From an uncultured Acetatifactor sp. (GTDB lineage Bacteria; Bacillota; Clostridia; Lachnospirales; Lachnospiraceae), in NCBI GenBank assembly GCA_947630715.1, contig CANRIP010000007.1:32749-96748 (forward strand): a stretch of DNA of 64,000 nucleotides. Reading direction: 5' to 3'. A program made the position numbers and the translations under genes. Shown piece after piece: positions 23,814 through 32,222 of this stretch. The notes below the pieces were generated by a model. It was not told the origin of the DNA and made no database searches. It worked only from the letters and a program-made list of their open reading frames with translations. Numbering within the stretch: the stretch's first letter is position 1; each line of letters starts with the position of its first letter.

Positions 23814-25946
23814 TCACCGTTTCAGGGTAAACTCCAGGCATTTCGCCCCGGTCAGCTCGAAGGTTCTTTCATCCGGCTGGCCAAAGCCCACGCTGACCCG
23901 GAATTCGTCGCAGTCGATCCGTTTCTCTCCCTCCTGATCCACCACAAACAGGGCGTCCCTGTCCACGGGAACGGAAATTTTCCTGCACTCCCCGGGCATC
24001 AGCTCCACTCTGGCAAACCCGCAGAGCCTGCTGTTGGGCGTGGCGTTTGCGCTCTCCGCCCGGATATAAACCTGAACCACTTCCTGAAGGGTTCTGTCGC
24101 TGTGATTTTTCACCGACGCCTCCAAAGAGAAGGTCTGCTCACCCTCCAGCAGAATCCGGCTGTCCTGGGAGACCTCCTGTCCCTGGCAGAGAACGCTCTC
24201 CAGCCGTACCTCCCCGTAGGTGAGCCCATAGCCGAAGGGATAGAGCGGATTCCCCATAAAATACCGATAGGTCCTTCCCTGCATGGAGTAATCCTCAAAG
24301 TCGGGCAGCTCCTTGGTGTCCTGGTAAAAGGTCACAGGCAGCTTTCCGGAAGGGGAAATCCCGCCCAACAGAAGATCCGCGATCACCTTTCCCCCTCTCG
24401 CCCCGGGGTACCAGGCCTGAAGCACCGCCGCACAGTGTTCCTGGGCGTAGCGTAAATCCATGGCGCTGCCGGTCATATTGATCAAAATCACGGGTTTCCC
24501 GGTCTGCACCACCGCTTCCAAAAGCTGTCTTTGGGACTCGGGCAGGAGAAGATCGTTTTTGTCGCCGGACGCGTAGCTGTTTCCGGTATCTCCTTCCTCG
24601 CCCTCCAGGCTTTCGTCCAGGCCCACGCAGACCACCACCACATCGCTGTGCTTTGCCACCATCTTTGCCTCGCTTAAGCGATCCGGGCCGGCGGCAAGGT
24701 TTTCCACCTTATCCCGGAACAGGTGGCAGCCCTCGGAGTAATACACTCTCACATCGTCTCCCACCGCATCCTGAATGCCCTCCAGAACCGTGATATATCG
24801 GGACGCGGTTCCGTGGTAATTTCCGATCAGAGCGGCCCTGCTGTTGGCGTTGGGCCCCACAACGCCTATGGTCTTTAAGTTCTCCTTCCGTAACGGCAGG
24901 ATACCGTCATTCTTTAACAGCACCACCGACTCCGCCGCGGCCCTTTCCGCCAGCTCCAGATGCTCCCTGCATTCCACTCTGTCCAGCCCGATGCCGTCAT
25001 ACTCCGTCTCATCGAACAGCCCCAGCAGGAACCGGGTGGTAAAGAGCCGTTCCGCGGCCTGGGTGATGTCTTCCTCGGTGATCAGCCCCTGCTCATACGC
25101 CTTTAACAGATGGAGATAGGTATTGCCGCAGTTGACGTCACAGCCCGCCTTCAGCGCCATGGCGGCGGATTCCTCCGCGGTGTCCGTCACCATATGCTGG
25201 GTGTGGAAATCCCGGATGGCCCAGCAGTCGGACACAAAATGCCCCTCAAACTTCCATTCTCCCCGAAGAATTTTTTCGATCAGCGTAGTGCTGCCGCAGC
25301 AGGGCTCTCCGTTGGTTCTGTTGTACGCGCCCATGACGGCCTCCACGCCAGCCTCCTTCACCAGCTTTTCAAAGGCGGGCAGATAGGTTTCCCGCATATC
25401 CTTCTTGGACGCTTTGGCATCAAATTTGTGGCGCAGGGCCTCCGGGCCGGAATGTACCGCAAAATGCTTGGCGCAGGCCGCGGATTTTAAGTATTTGCCG
25501 TCCCCCTGGAGGCCCTCCACAAAGGACTTTCCCAGCTCGCCGGTCAGATAGGGATCCTCGCCGTAGGTTTCGTGGCCCCTGCCCCATCTGGGATCCCGGA
25601 AGATGTTGACGTTCGGCGACCAGAAGGTAAGGCCCTTATAAATGTCCCTGTCCCCCTGCGCGCTGTACTCGTTGTATTTGGCCCGCCCTTCTTCGGCGAT
25701 GGCGTCCCCCGCCTTTTTCATCAGATCGGGGTCAAACGCGGCCGCCATCCCGATTGCCTGGGGGAAGACCGTCGCCACGCCGGCTCTCGCCACGCCGTGC
25801 AGCGCCTCGTTCCACCAGTTGTACGCCGGGACGCCCAGCCTGGGGATGGCGGGCGCGTCAAATTTAAGCTGCTCCGCCTTTTCCTCCAGCGTCATCTTTG
25901 CCACCAGTTCCTTTGCCCTCTTTCTGGCTTCTGTTCTGTCTCTCAT
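23814..25946 (-). CDS. GH3 beta-glycosidase (beta-xylosidase/beta-glucosidase)
   Basis: A 710-residue three-domain GH3 enzyme. The N-terminal barrel shows Y-N-W-W-N-E-A-L-H-G-V-A, F-R-D-P-R-W-G-R-G-H-E-T-Y-G-E-D-P and the nucleophile Asp in F-V-S-D-C-W-A-I (about residue 238); the second domain carries V-V-L-L-K-N-D-G-I-L-P and G-P-N-A; a fibronectin type III-like domain closes the C-terminus. The Y-N-W-W-N-E-A-L-H pattern is more usual in beta-xylosidases than in cellobiose enzymes. No signal peptide. It would release xylose or glucose from oligosaccharides inside the cell. AGGAGG-like GGAGGTTATCCT precedes ATG. Confidence 0.9.
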   Translation of the reverse strand: MRDRTEARKRAKELVAKMTLEEKAEQLKFDAPAIPRLGVPAYNWWNEALHGVARAGVATVFPQAIGMAAAFDPDLMKKAGDAIAEEGRAKYNEYSAQGDRDIYKGLTFWSPNVNIFRDPRWGRGHETYGEDPYLTGELGKSFVEGLQGDGKYLKSAACAKHFAVHSGPEALRHKFDAKASKKDMRETYLPAFEKLVKEAGVEAVMGAYNRTNGEPCCGSTTLIEKILRGEWKFEGHFVSDCWAIRDFHTQHMVTDTAEESAAMALKAGCDVNCGNTYLHLLKAYEQGLITEEDITQAAERLFTTRFLLGLFDETEYDGIGLDRVECREHLELAERAAAESVVLLKNDGILPLRKENLKTIGVVGPNANSRAALIGNYHGTASRYITVLEGIQDAVGDDVRVYYSEGCHLFRDKVENLAAGPDRLSEAKMVAKHSDVVVVCVGLDESLEGEEGDTGNSYASGDKNDLLLPESQRQLLEAVVQTGKPVILINMTGSAMDLRYAQEHCAAVLQAWYPGARGGKVIADLLLGGISPSGKLPVTFYQDTKELPDFEDYSMQGRTYRYFMGNPLYPFGYGLTYGEVRLESVLCQGQEVSQDSRILLEGEQTFSLEASVKNHSDRTLQEVVQVYIRAESANATPNSRLCGFARVELMPGECRKISVPVDRDALFVVDQEGEKRIDCDEFRVSVGFGQPDERTFELTGAKCLEFTLKR

Positions 25947-25981
25947 AGGATAACCTCCAAATTGATATTTTGTTTTCGCCT

Positions 25982-28867
25982 TTACCGGGCCTGCCAGGAT
26001 TCCTCAGGCCCCAGATAAGAGCTTTGCAGCGTCACGTTTTCCGGATAAATCCGCACCCGCTCCAGTACCGCTCCTGCTTCCAGCGCGCCGACCCGTAGCT
26101 GCTGTACGCCCTTTTCAAACCGCAGTTTCGTCCCCACAACCCGGATCTGATCCAGTACGCCCCGGCACCATTCGGGATCCCTTGTGTCCCCCGCGTGGAA
26201 ATCACTGTCCACCAGCGTCAGGATCCTCATTCCGTCCAGCCGGTTCTCCACGGTGGCCCGCATGGGCCTTCCGTTCACCGGGGAATTGGTGGGCGCATAC
26301 AAAAGCTCCACCTGATAGCAGCCGTCCTGGGGGCACCAGAATTGATAGGTGAGCGTGGGGCGTTCTTCCTGCTCCCCAAAGTCCTCCGTGCAGGGAAATA
26401 CCTTCAGGCCCACGCCGTAGCGCCCGTAGCCCTCCACCGCCCGGAAAGCCCCCCGGGCCGTGTCCTGCTTTTCCGAATAATGGTCCGCGTTCATCACCAC
26501 CACCCCGTTCCGGGGAAGGAAGGTTCCTTTGGGAAACGAATTCCTCTCCGGCGCCTGGGCGGTAACCGCCACCGCCACCGTCGTCTCCCCGTCGCTGACC
26601 AACAGCCGGCAGGATACGGGTTCGTCCGGCAGATTTTCCCGCAGACAGTGCAGCTCGATGCGCTGCAATAGCGTAGCCTCTCCCGACAGCGGGGAAACCT
26701 CCAGCCACTGAGGCATTTCCCCTTCCTCCGGCCGGATCTTGTACCGCACAAACCCGATGCCGTCATTGGCCACTTCCAGGTAAACCGTCCCGCATCCGGC
26801 GCTGCAGAAATCGTCCACCCGAATCTCCGCGGGAGCGCCGTAATTTTTCACGAAAATCCTGTCATCGTCCCACCGGGAAACGCTCATTCTGGGTTTCTGC
26901 ACCGGCTCCATCAGGCAGACGCAGGGATACTTGCTGCCGTCCTCGTTCCAATGGGTAAAGCCCACATGGGGGGCAAGCTGCATCCCGTCCCATTTGCCGT
27001 CCAGGAACCGTCCCCATTCCTCTGCCAGCTCCCTGTCCTTGAGGATCGTGGCCTGGCCTTCCGGCAGGAATTGATTGGTAACGGTTCTGCCCTGCGCCGC
27101 GTAGTGATGGTTTTTGACGGCAATCAGGTGCATTTTCAGCAGATTCATGCTGGCGGACGCGGAAAAATGCACCATACTGTACCAGGCGTCCTTTTCCTGC
27201 TCCGGCAGTTCTTCCAGGATCTGGGCGGAAAGCCGCTCCACAGCCCGGGCGCGCTCCAGCATCCGATCCGCCTCCCCGTAATGGCAGGGATGGTAGATGC
27301 CGTCATTCAAAGCCTCGGGCCTGCGCAGATGGTTCAGATCAATGTAATCCGTAAACACCCGGGCAATCTTTTCCCGCAGCGGCTGCGAGGCAAGCGGAAA
27401 GCACTTCGCCGCCCACTGGTCGGTAAATTCCCGGTAACTTTGGGGATTGGACGAGCCCCATTTGTCATAATCGTAGGCCAGCGCCATGAAATAAGTAAGG
27501 GGCACCTCATGGAACTTCAGATCGCCCACGTTGACGATCCACAGATCCCTGACTCCGTACTCATACGCCGTGCACATCTGCTCCCAGGTTTTGGAAAGGG
27601 GTGTGGAATCCACCCATTCATAGGAAATGGGCCCTCCGTGATAATCGAAATGGTAATACATGCCGAATCCCCCGGGGCGGTTTCGCATGGACGCCTCCGG
27701 CAGAGTCCGCATATGGCCGAAATTATCCTCGCAGAGCATACAGATCACGCCGTCCAGCTCCTCCCAGTCCTTCAGCCCCGGCGTATCCTCGTCCCCGTAA
27801 AAATATGCCTCCACTTCCTTATAGAGCGCCAGCATCTGGGGCACCTTGTTAAGATCCGGATTCACATATTTCCTGATCAACTGGCGCTGCTTGCGGATAA
27901 TGTCCTTTAACAGCTCCACATTCTCCCGGACCGTGGCGTTGTCCCCCAGCATGGAGCTGTCCCGCTCCCCCCGCATGCCGATGGTGATAATGTTTTCATA
28001 CTTGCCGCTTCTTTTCAGGCTGTCTTCCCAATAGTTCAAAAGCCCCTGCTCATTGGTGTAGAAGTTCCACTGGTTTCCGTAGCGGGTTCCCTCGCCCCGA
28101 ACCTTGTCCCATTCCTCGCTGGCCCTTAAACATGGCTCGTGGTGGGAATATCCCATCACCACGCCGTAAATATCCGCCAGTTCCTCGTTTCTGCCCTCCG
28201 GGCCGTCCAGGGGAAAGGACGCGGACCACATGGCGGGCCAGAGATAATTTCCCTTCATTCTGAGCAGGAATTCAAACACATGGCGGTACGCCTGGGCGTT
28301 AAACCCTCCAAAGTGGTCGTTGACCCAGTTGCCAAAGCAGGGCCATTCATCGTTGATAAAAAAGCCTCTGTACCGGACGCTGGGCTCCTTGGAGGTGCAT
28401 TCGATGTCCGGCCGGATCACAGGTTCCTCCTGAACCGCGGGAGATACGTCCCCCCAATAGAGTAAAGGCGTCACCCCCAGGTACTCCGACAGCGTAAACA
28501 TCCCGTAAATCGTTCCCCGCTTGTCGCTGCCGCAGATCACCAGCGCCTGGGAGACTCCCGCAAAGGGCTGCTCCACCAGGCCGATCCGGAACACCTCGCG
28601 CTTGCTTGCAAGGGAGGAGGAAACAAACTTGCCCTCTGCCTCCAGGCGTTCCAGAAGCGGGCTGCGCCCCAGGGTGGCGCACAAGATCACCCCCCGCCCA
28701 AGCTTTCCGCCCGAAAGGGCTTCTTCCGTTACAAGCTCGGGTTTTACCTTTGTCACAAGGCGGATATCCTCCGCCACAGTCTCTCCGATCAGCCTCACGC
28801 CCTCAAAGGCCGTCGTCTCCACCAGTATCGGCAGGGCCTTTCCGCCCTCCACAAGTTTCACTTCCAT
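25982..28867 (-). CDS. GH115 xylan alpha-1,2-glucuronidase
   Basis: A 961-residue protein with the GH115 order: an N-terminal beta domain, the barrel with R-Y-R-G-F-F-I-N-D-E-W-P, L-R-M-K-G-N-Y-L-W-P-A-M-W, M-G-Y-S-H-H-E-P-C, I-T-I-G-M-R-G-E-R-D, E-D-N-F-G and Y-Y-H-F-D-Y-H-G-G-P-I-S-Y-E-W, and a C-terminal Gylcosyl-hydrolase-associated beta domain. GH115 enzymes remove (4-O-methyl-)glucuronic acid from xylan, including internal residues. No signal peptide, so uptake of glucuronoxylo-oligosaccharides is implied. It lies 35 bases upstream of GH3 and downstream of the esterase gene. Confidence 0.92.
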   Translation of the reverse strand: MEVKLVEGGKALPILVETTAFEGVRLIGETVAEDIRLVTKVKPELVTEEALSGGKLGRGVILCATLGRSPLLERLEAEGKFVSSSLASKREVFRIGLVEQPFAGVSQALVICGSDKRGTIYGMFTLSEYLGVTPLLYWGDVSPAVQEEPVIRPDIECTSKEPSVRYRGFFINDEWPCFGNWVNDHFGGFNAQAYRHVFEFLLRMKGNYLWPAMWSASFPLDGPEGRNEELADIYGVVMGYSHHEPCLRASEEWDKVRGEGTRYGNQWNFYTNEQGLLNYWEDSLKRSGKYENIITIGMRGERDSSMLGDNATVRENVELLKDIIRKQRQLIRKYVNPDLNKVPQMLALYKEVEAYFYGDEDTPGLKDWEELDGVICMLCEDNFGHMRTLPEASMRNRPGGFGMYYHFDYHGGPISYEWVDSTPLSKTWEQMCTAYEYGVRDLWIVNVGDLKFHEVPLTYFMALAYDYDKWGSSNPQSYREFTDQWAAKCFPLASQPLREKIARVFTDYIDLNHLRRPEALNDGIYHPCHYGEADRMLERARAVERLSAQILEELPEQEKDAWYSMVHFSASASMNLLKMHLIAVKNHHYAAQGRTVTNQFLPEGQATILKDRELAEEWGRFLDGKWDGMQLAPHVGFTHWNEDGSKYPCVCLMEPVQKPRMSVSRWDDDRIFVKNYGAPAEIRVDDFCSAGCGTVYLEVANDGIGFVRYKIRPEEGEMPQWLEVSPLSGEATLLQRIELHCLRENLPDEPVSCRLLVSDGETTVAVAVTAQAPERNSFPKGTFLPRNGVVVMNADHYSEKQDTARGAFRAVEGYGRYGVGLKVFPCTEDFGEQEERPTLTYQFWCPQDGCYQVELLYAPTNSPVNGRPMRATVENRLDGMRILTLVDSDFHAGDTRDPEWCRGVLDQIRVVGTKLRFEKGVQQLRVGALEAGAVLERVRIYPENVTLQSSYLGPEESWQAR

Positions 28868-28941
28868 TCTGCCTCTTTTCCGCCGCCCGCCCGGGCGGCC
28901 CCGCCTGCTTTGTCCTTATGTCCCAGGATGCCGTGCCGGAT

Positions 28942-29013
28942 TGTTTCCCGGATCGTTTTCCAGATTGTTTCCCGGCTTGTTTCCCGGATTGCTTTCCGGA
29001 TTGCTTTCCCAAC
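28942..29013. repeat. 12-bp intergenic tandem repeat (six units)
   Basis: Six contiguous 12-base units of the form TGTTTCCCGGAT fill the gap between the GH115 and esterase genes. Units differ by one to three bases. A multiple of three, but no gene reads through it with a ribosome binding site, so it is taken as an intergenic minisatellite. Confidence 0.85.
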
Positions 29014-29037
29014 TGTTACCCCCGGGAAACGGCTCCT

Positions 29038-30738
29038 TTATTCCACATACCCGAATCCTAAAATGGTAAACTGCTTTTCCTCGTCTCCGGGGTGCATGGA
29101 AATCTCCACATGATGTTCCTTTCTCTCCCGCCCTCTGAAACAGATCAGGGCGTTGCAATGGTTCCAGCCCACCTCCCTGGGATCGATGGTCCGCACCGTT
29201 TCTCCGTCCACCTTGATATCGGCCTTTCCGGTCTGCGGATCCGCGGAATCCTTTTCCACGATCAAAAGCGCCGTGCAGACAAGATCCATCACAAAGGGCC
29301 TGTTTCCGTTTCTGTGCATCCAGTTGTCCGGAAACTGCGGCGTCAGGGCCAGATCCAGATTCCGCTCCACCGCCTGCAGTTGGGTGTCCTGCCCGGTAAA
29401 GTCGCCGCAGTCGATCCGGAACCCTTCCGGCGTCATAGAACGGTCAAACAGCTTGACGTCCATAAACTCCCTGCCGTAAGGAGCCGGAATGGCCGCCAGA
29501 TCCGGCTCGCCCTCGTCCGCCTCCATGCTGTCCACCGTGCGGAACAACTGCACCAGGCAGTCCGCCATCACCCGGTGCCCCAGATTGCTGGGATGATACA
29601 CATCGTAGAAAAACTGCGCCTTGGTGAACACTCTGCCCTGACCGGCCTTTTTATAAAACTGCTCCACCACGCAGTCTTTTACGCTCACCATGGGAAGCTC
29701 GTAAGCCTTTCCCACCTTCCCAAGACGCTCCTGCAAATTATAGTCGTCGCTGAAAACGGAAAACAACAGCACCACGGCGGGCTGTCCGGGAGAATTCCAG
29801 ATCTTGTTTACCAGGCTGTCATAGCTTTCCCCCTTCGTCTCGTCGCCCTCGTCATTTACGGCAAACTCCACCACCACCAGATCCGGGCGCACGGCTCCGT
29901 CGCCGCACACATCCCTCTGGTAGCGGACCATTCCCAGCTCCGAGGAAGTGCCGCCCACACCGGCTTTCACATAATGAATGTTTTCCTGCGTTCCCTTCCC
30001 CGCCAGCCGGCAGAATCCCTCAAAGGCCCTGTAAGCATAACACATGGTATTGATGGGGATCGCTCCCGCTCCCTGGGTGATGGAACCGCCGATAAAGGCC
30101 ACGGTGACGTCCTCTCCCTGTTTCGCCCGCTGCATTGCCCGCTTAAGCCGTCTTACATTGCCCGTCTGAACCAGGGATTTTTGTAACATTTCCTTGTATT
30201 CCGCCCCTTCCAGATCCGGCGCGGCCTCCTCCTCCGGCTCCGGCGCGTCAAATCCGTCCTGCAAATACAGCCTGACGGAAACTTTCGCCAGGGTTCCCGC
30301 TTTTTCAAACCCAAACCGCATCTGTCCCGGCACCCTGTCATCGTCGGACCAGTTGATCTCCGACAGCCGGATCACCTTCTCCATCCCGTCCGCGGGAACC
30401 ACAGTCTGGAACTGGGTGCCCGAACGGTAGGGATCCCTCTTTCCGTACATCTGCATCACAAATTCCGTATTTTCCCCCGGATGGTCCGTCTCCACCGTCA
30501 CGCCGACGGAATACACCAGTTTCCGGAAACCTTCCGCCGTGGGTAAAAGCCCCAGGATTTCCGGATCCGTAATTCCGCCGGTGATCCGCGCAAAGCTGAC
30601 CATTCTGGAATCGTCCAGATAAATGGTCTGGATCCCCCTGCCGTCCGGCTGGGGCGATCCGGCCACCTCCTTATTCCTCATAATATAAAAGCTTTTCCTT
30701 TTTTTCTCCGGGTCCTTCGGAGCTTTGGGTCCTGCCAT
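29038..30738 (-). CDS. SGNH/GDSL-family carbohydrate esterase
   Basis: A 566-residue protein. The central SGNH hydrolase domain (about 190-420) has the nucleophile Ser in F-I-G-G-S-I-T-Q-G-A-G-A, the Gly block in V-G-G-T-S-S-E-L-G, the Asn block in V-V-E-F-A-V-N-D-E and the D-x-x-H pair in Y-D-V-Y-H-P-S-N-L-G-H. Beta-rich N- and C-terminal domains flank it (the C-terminal one with F-R-G-R-E-R-K-E-H-H-V-E-I-S). No signal peptide. In the xylan cluster a deacetylase acting on acetylated xylo-oligosaccharides is likely. A GTG 10 codons upstream is possible; ATG 30736-30738 with AAGGAAGGATAGG is preferred. Confidence 0.82.
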   Translation of the reverse strand: MAGPKAPKDPEKKRKSFYIMRNKEVAGSPQPDGRGIQTIYLDDSRMVSFARITGGITDPEILGLLPTAEGFRKLVYSVGVTVETDHPGENTEFVMQMYGKRDPYRSGTQFQTVVPADGMEKVIRLSEINWSDDDRVPGQMRFGFEKAGTLAKVSVRLYLQDGFDAPEPEEEAAPDLEGAEYKEMLQKSLVQTGNVRRLKRAMQRAKQGEDVTVAFIGGSITQGAGAIPINTMCYAYRAFEGFCRLAGKGTQENIHYVKAGVGGTSSELGMVRYQRDVCGDGAVRPDLVVVEFAVNDEGDETKGESYDSLVNKIWNSPGQPAVVLLFSVFSDDYNLQERLGKVGKAYELPMVSVKDCVVEQFYKKAGQGRVFTKAQFFYDVYHPSNLGHRVMADCLVQLFRTVDSMEADEGEPDLAAIPAPYGREFMDVKLFDRSMTPEGFRIDCGDFTGQDTQLQAVERNLDLALTPQFPDNWMHRNGNRPFVMDLVCTALLIVEKDSADPQTGKADIKVDGETVRTIDPREVGWNHCNALICFRGRERKEHHVEISMHPGDEEKQFTILGFGYVE

Positions 30739-31040
30739 CCTATCCTTCCTTTCCGCCGCAAGGGACACGGCAAACGCGCTTGTCTGATTTCAGTTTAATA
30801 TACTTTTCTCCCCCAGACTCCTTAAACCTTGTGAAATCCTGCGCAATTCTTGCTATTTGTCCATCCAAACTGGACTGGTAAAAAAGTTTTATTCTGGCAC
30901 TTTTAATCAAACCACTTTTTCTATACACTGTCACTAAACCACCGGTGGAACACTAAAACAAAACCACAGATTTGCCCGCGGGCGCCAGTCCGCCCGGACA
31001 GACCGGGAGACGCGGCCACGCGGAGCAGGATGGGAGGAAA
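30739..31040. other. Spacer upstream of the esterase gene
   Basis: No convincing gene in this region of about 300 bases. The 30780-30960 stretch is AT-rich and would be the place for the xylan-cluster promoter, but no good -35/-10 pair could be fixed; a TATATT lies at about 30796-30801. An inverted repeat GTCC-ATCCAAACT-GGAC (around 30859-30876) might be an operator. A 64-codon frame here lacks a ribosome binding site. Confidence 0.5.
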
Positions 31041-31092
31041 GATTGAAAATTAAAATTTTCAATCTGCGCAAAGATCAGCGCGGAAATGAGGT
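31041..31092 (+). repeat. Third copy of the palindromic, RBS-bearing element
   Basis: A 24-base palindrome (31041-31064, GATTGAAAAT...TTTTCAATC) followed directly by the 28-base module (31065-31092, TGCGCAAAG...ATGAGGT). The arrangement equals 12214-12265 read on the other strand. Its GAGGT end is 6 bases before the ATG of the ECF S component and is the only ribosome binding site available to that gene. Confidence 0.85.
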
Positions 31093-31098
31093 GTAAAT

Positions 31099-32010
31099 AT
31101 GGAAAATCAATCCAGGAAAAGCTATGGCCTGCTGCTGGCAGGAGTGATTCTTCTGGCCGTTGGAATTTTTCTGGCCGTCGTCACTTATCGGAACAGTTAC
31201 CAGGAATCCGTCCGGACAGGAGAGGCCTTAAGTGAACTGAAGGAACAGATCCAGGCCGTACAGGAGGGTACCGCCCAGGGCGATCTGGAAGCGATGAACC
31301 AGGAGGCGGACGCTTTATCCGATCAGAAACTCAAGGAGGAAAGGCCCTATTCTTACAGCCTGATTCTGGTGTTTGCCGCCGTGTTGTTTACGGCCAAGGG
31401 GATCTGCAACGCCCTGTTCGGGGTGAAGGGCCGGGATAAGCCCGACATCCGCCGTCTGGCCATGGCAGGTCTTTTGGCGGCCCTTTGCTACATTGGATTC
31501 GCTTTCTTTAAAATAGACATTTATGTGGGGCCGGAGAGAACCTCCTTTCATTTCGGAAACGTGTTCTGCGTCCTGGCAGCCCTGCTGCTGGGCGGTTATT
31601 GGGGCGGCCTTGCGGGAGCCATCGGCATGACCATCGGCGATCTGACCACCGCCTACGTTACCAGCGCCCCCAAAACCTTTCTGTTAAAGCTTTGCATCGG
31701 GCTGATCGTGGGGCTGGTGGGACATACGCTGTTAAAGCTGAGCAAGGATCATTCCCCCAAATATGTGCTCGGGGCCACCATCGCGGCAAGCGCCGCCGGA
31801 ATGGCGTTTAACATTGTGGCGGATCCTCTGGCGGGTTACTTTTACAAAACCTATCTGCTGGGCATCCCCCAGAACATAGCCTCCGCCCTGGCAAAGCTTG
31901 CCACGGTCACCACCGCCGTAAATGCGGTCATTGCCGTATTTGCCGCCACCGTGATTTATCTGGCGCTGCGGCCGGCTCTGCGGAAAGCCGGTTTGTTTCC
32001 CGAAGTGTAG
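31099..32010 (+). CDS. ECF transporter S component (vitamin uptake), with extra N-terminal domain
   Basis: A 303-residue membrane protein. The first part has a TM helix (about 11-28), an extracellular-looking helical loop (30-85) and a second TM (about 88-108). The C-terminal part (about 118-295) is a five- to six-helix S component: L-A-M-A-G-L-L-A-A-L-C-Y-I-G-F, F-H-F-G-N-V-F-C-V-L-A-A-L-L-L-G-G-Y-W-G-G-L-A-G-A-I-G-M, and repeated Gly/Ala helices. S components bind a vitamin or metal and use a shared EcfAAT module, not encoded here. The substrate cannot be told. The N-terminal 110 residues are not part of the usual S-component fold. Both the start site and the translation signal come from the inserted repeat. 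Confidence 0.8.
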   Translation: MENQSRKSYGLLLAGVILLAVGIFLAVVTYRNSYQESVRTGEALSELKEQIQAVQEGTAQGDLEAMNQEADALSDQKLKEERPYSYSLILVFAAVLFTAKGICNALFGVKGRDKPDIRRLAMAGLLAALCYIGFAFFKIDIYVGPERTSFHFGNVFCVLAALLLGGYWGGLAGAIGMTIGDLTTAYVTSAPKTFLLKLCIGLIVGLVGHTLLKLSKDHSPKYVLGATIAASAAGMAFNIVADPLAGYFYKTYLLGIPQNIASALAKLATVTTAVNAVIAVFAATVIYLALRPALRKAGLFPEV

Positions 32011-32123
32011 GACTGCCGCCGGAAAGAGCAGAAGTCTTTTTCTCCGGCAGGAGGACACCGCAGCTTCGGGCAAGGCGGCATGACGCCGCTGCGGGCAGGG
32101 CGCATGACGCTGCTGAACAACAT

Positions 32124-32175
32124 AAAAAGGGGTCTGCATCCGCCCTCCGGCGGCTTGCAGGCCCCTTTTGCATTC
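32124..32175. terminator. Bidirectional intrinsic terminator
   Basis: A long hairpin, AAAAGGGGTCTGCA pairing with TGCAGGCCCCTTTT around CCGCC...GGCGG, with T-runs on both strands. It ends the plus-strand ECF gene and the minus-strand padR-HAAS-DUF4097 operon that converge here. Confidence 0.9.
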
Positions 32176-32222
32176 CTGTTTCTTTTTCGTTTCGGTTTCT
32201 TTTTCGTTTCTGTTTCTTTTTT
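32176..32222. repeat. Pyrimidine-rich short tandem repeat
   Basis: Two and a half copies of an 18-base unit containing CTTTTTCGTTTC between the terminator and the DUF4097 stop codon. Read on the minus strand it is a purine tract with GAAACGAAAAAG. Confidence 0.6.

Noticed and set aside
30740..30934. 64-codon minus-strand frame before the esterase gene
   Set aside because: Starts at GTG without a Shine-Dalgarno sequence and overlaps the esterase start; composition not convincing.
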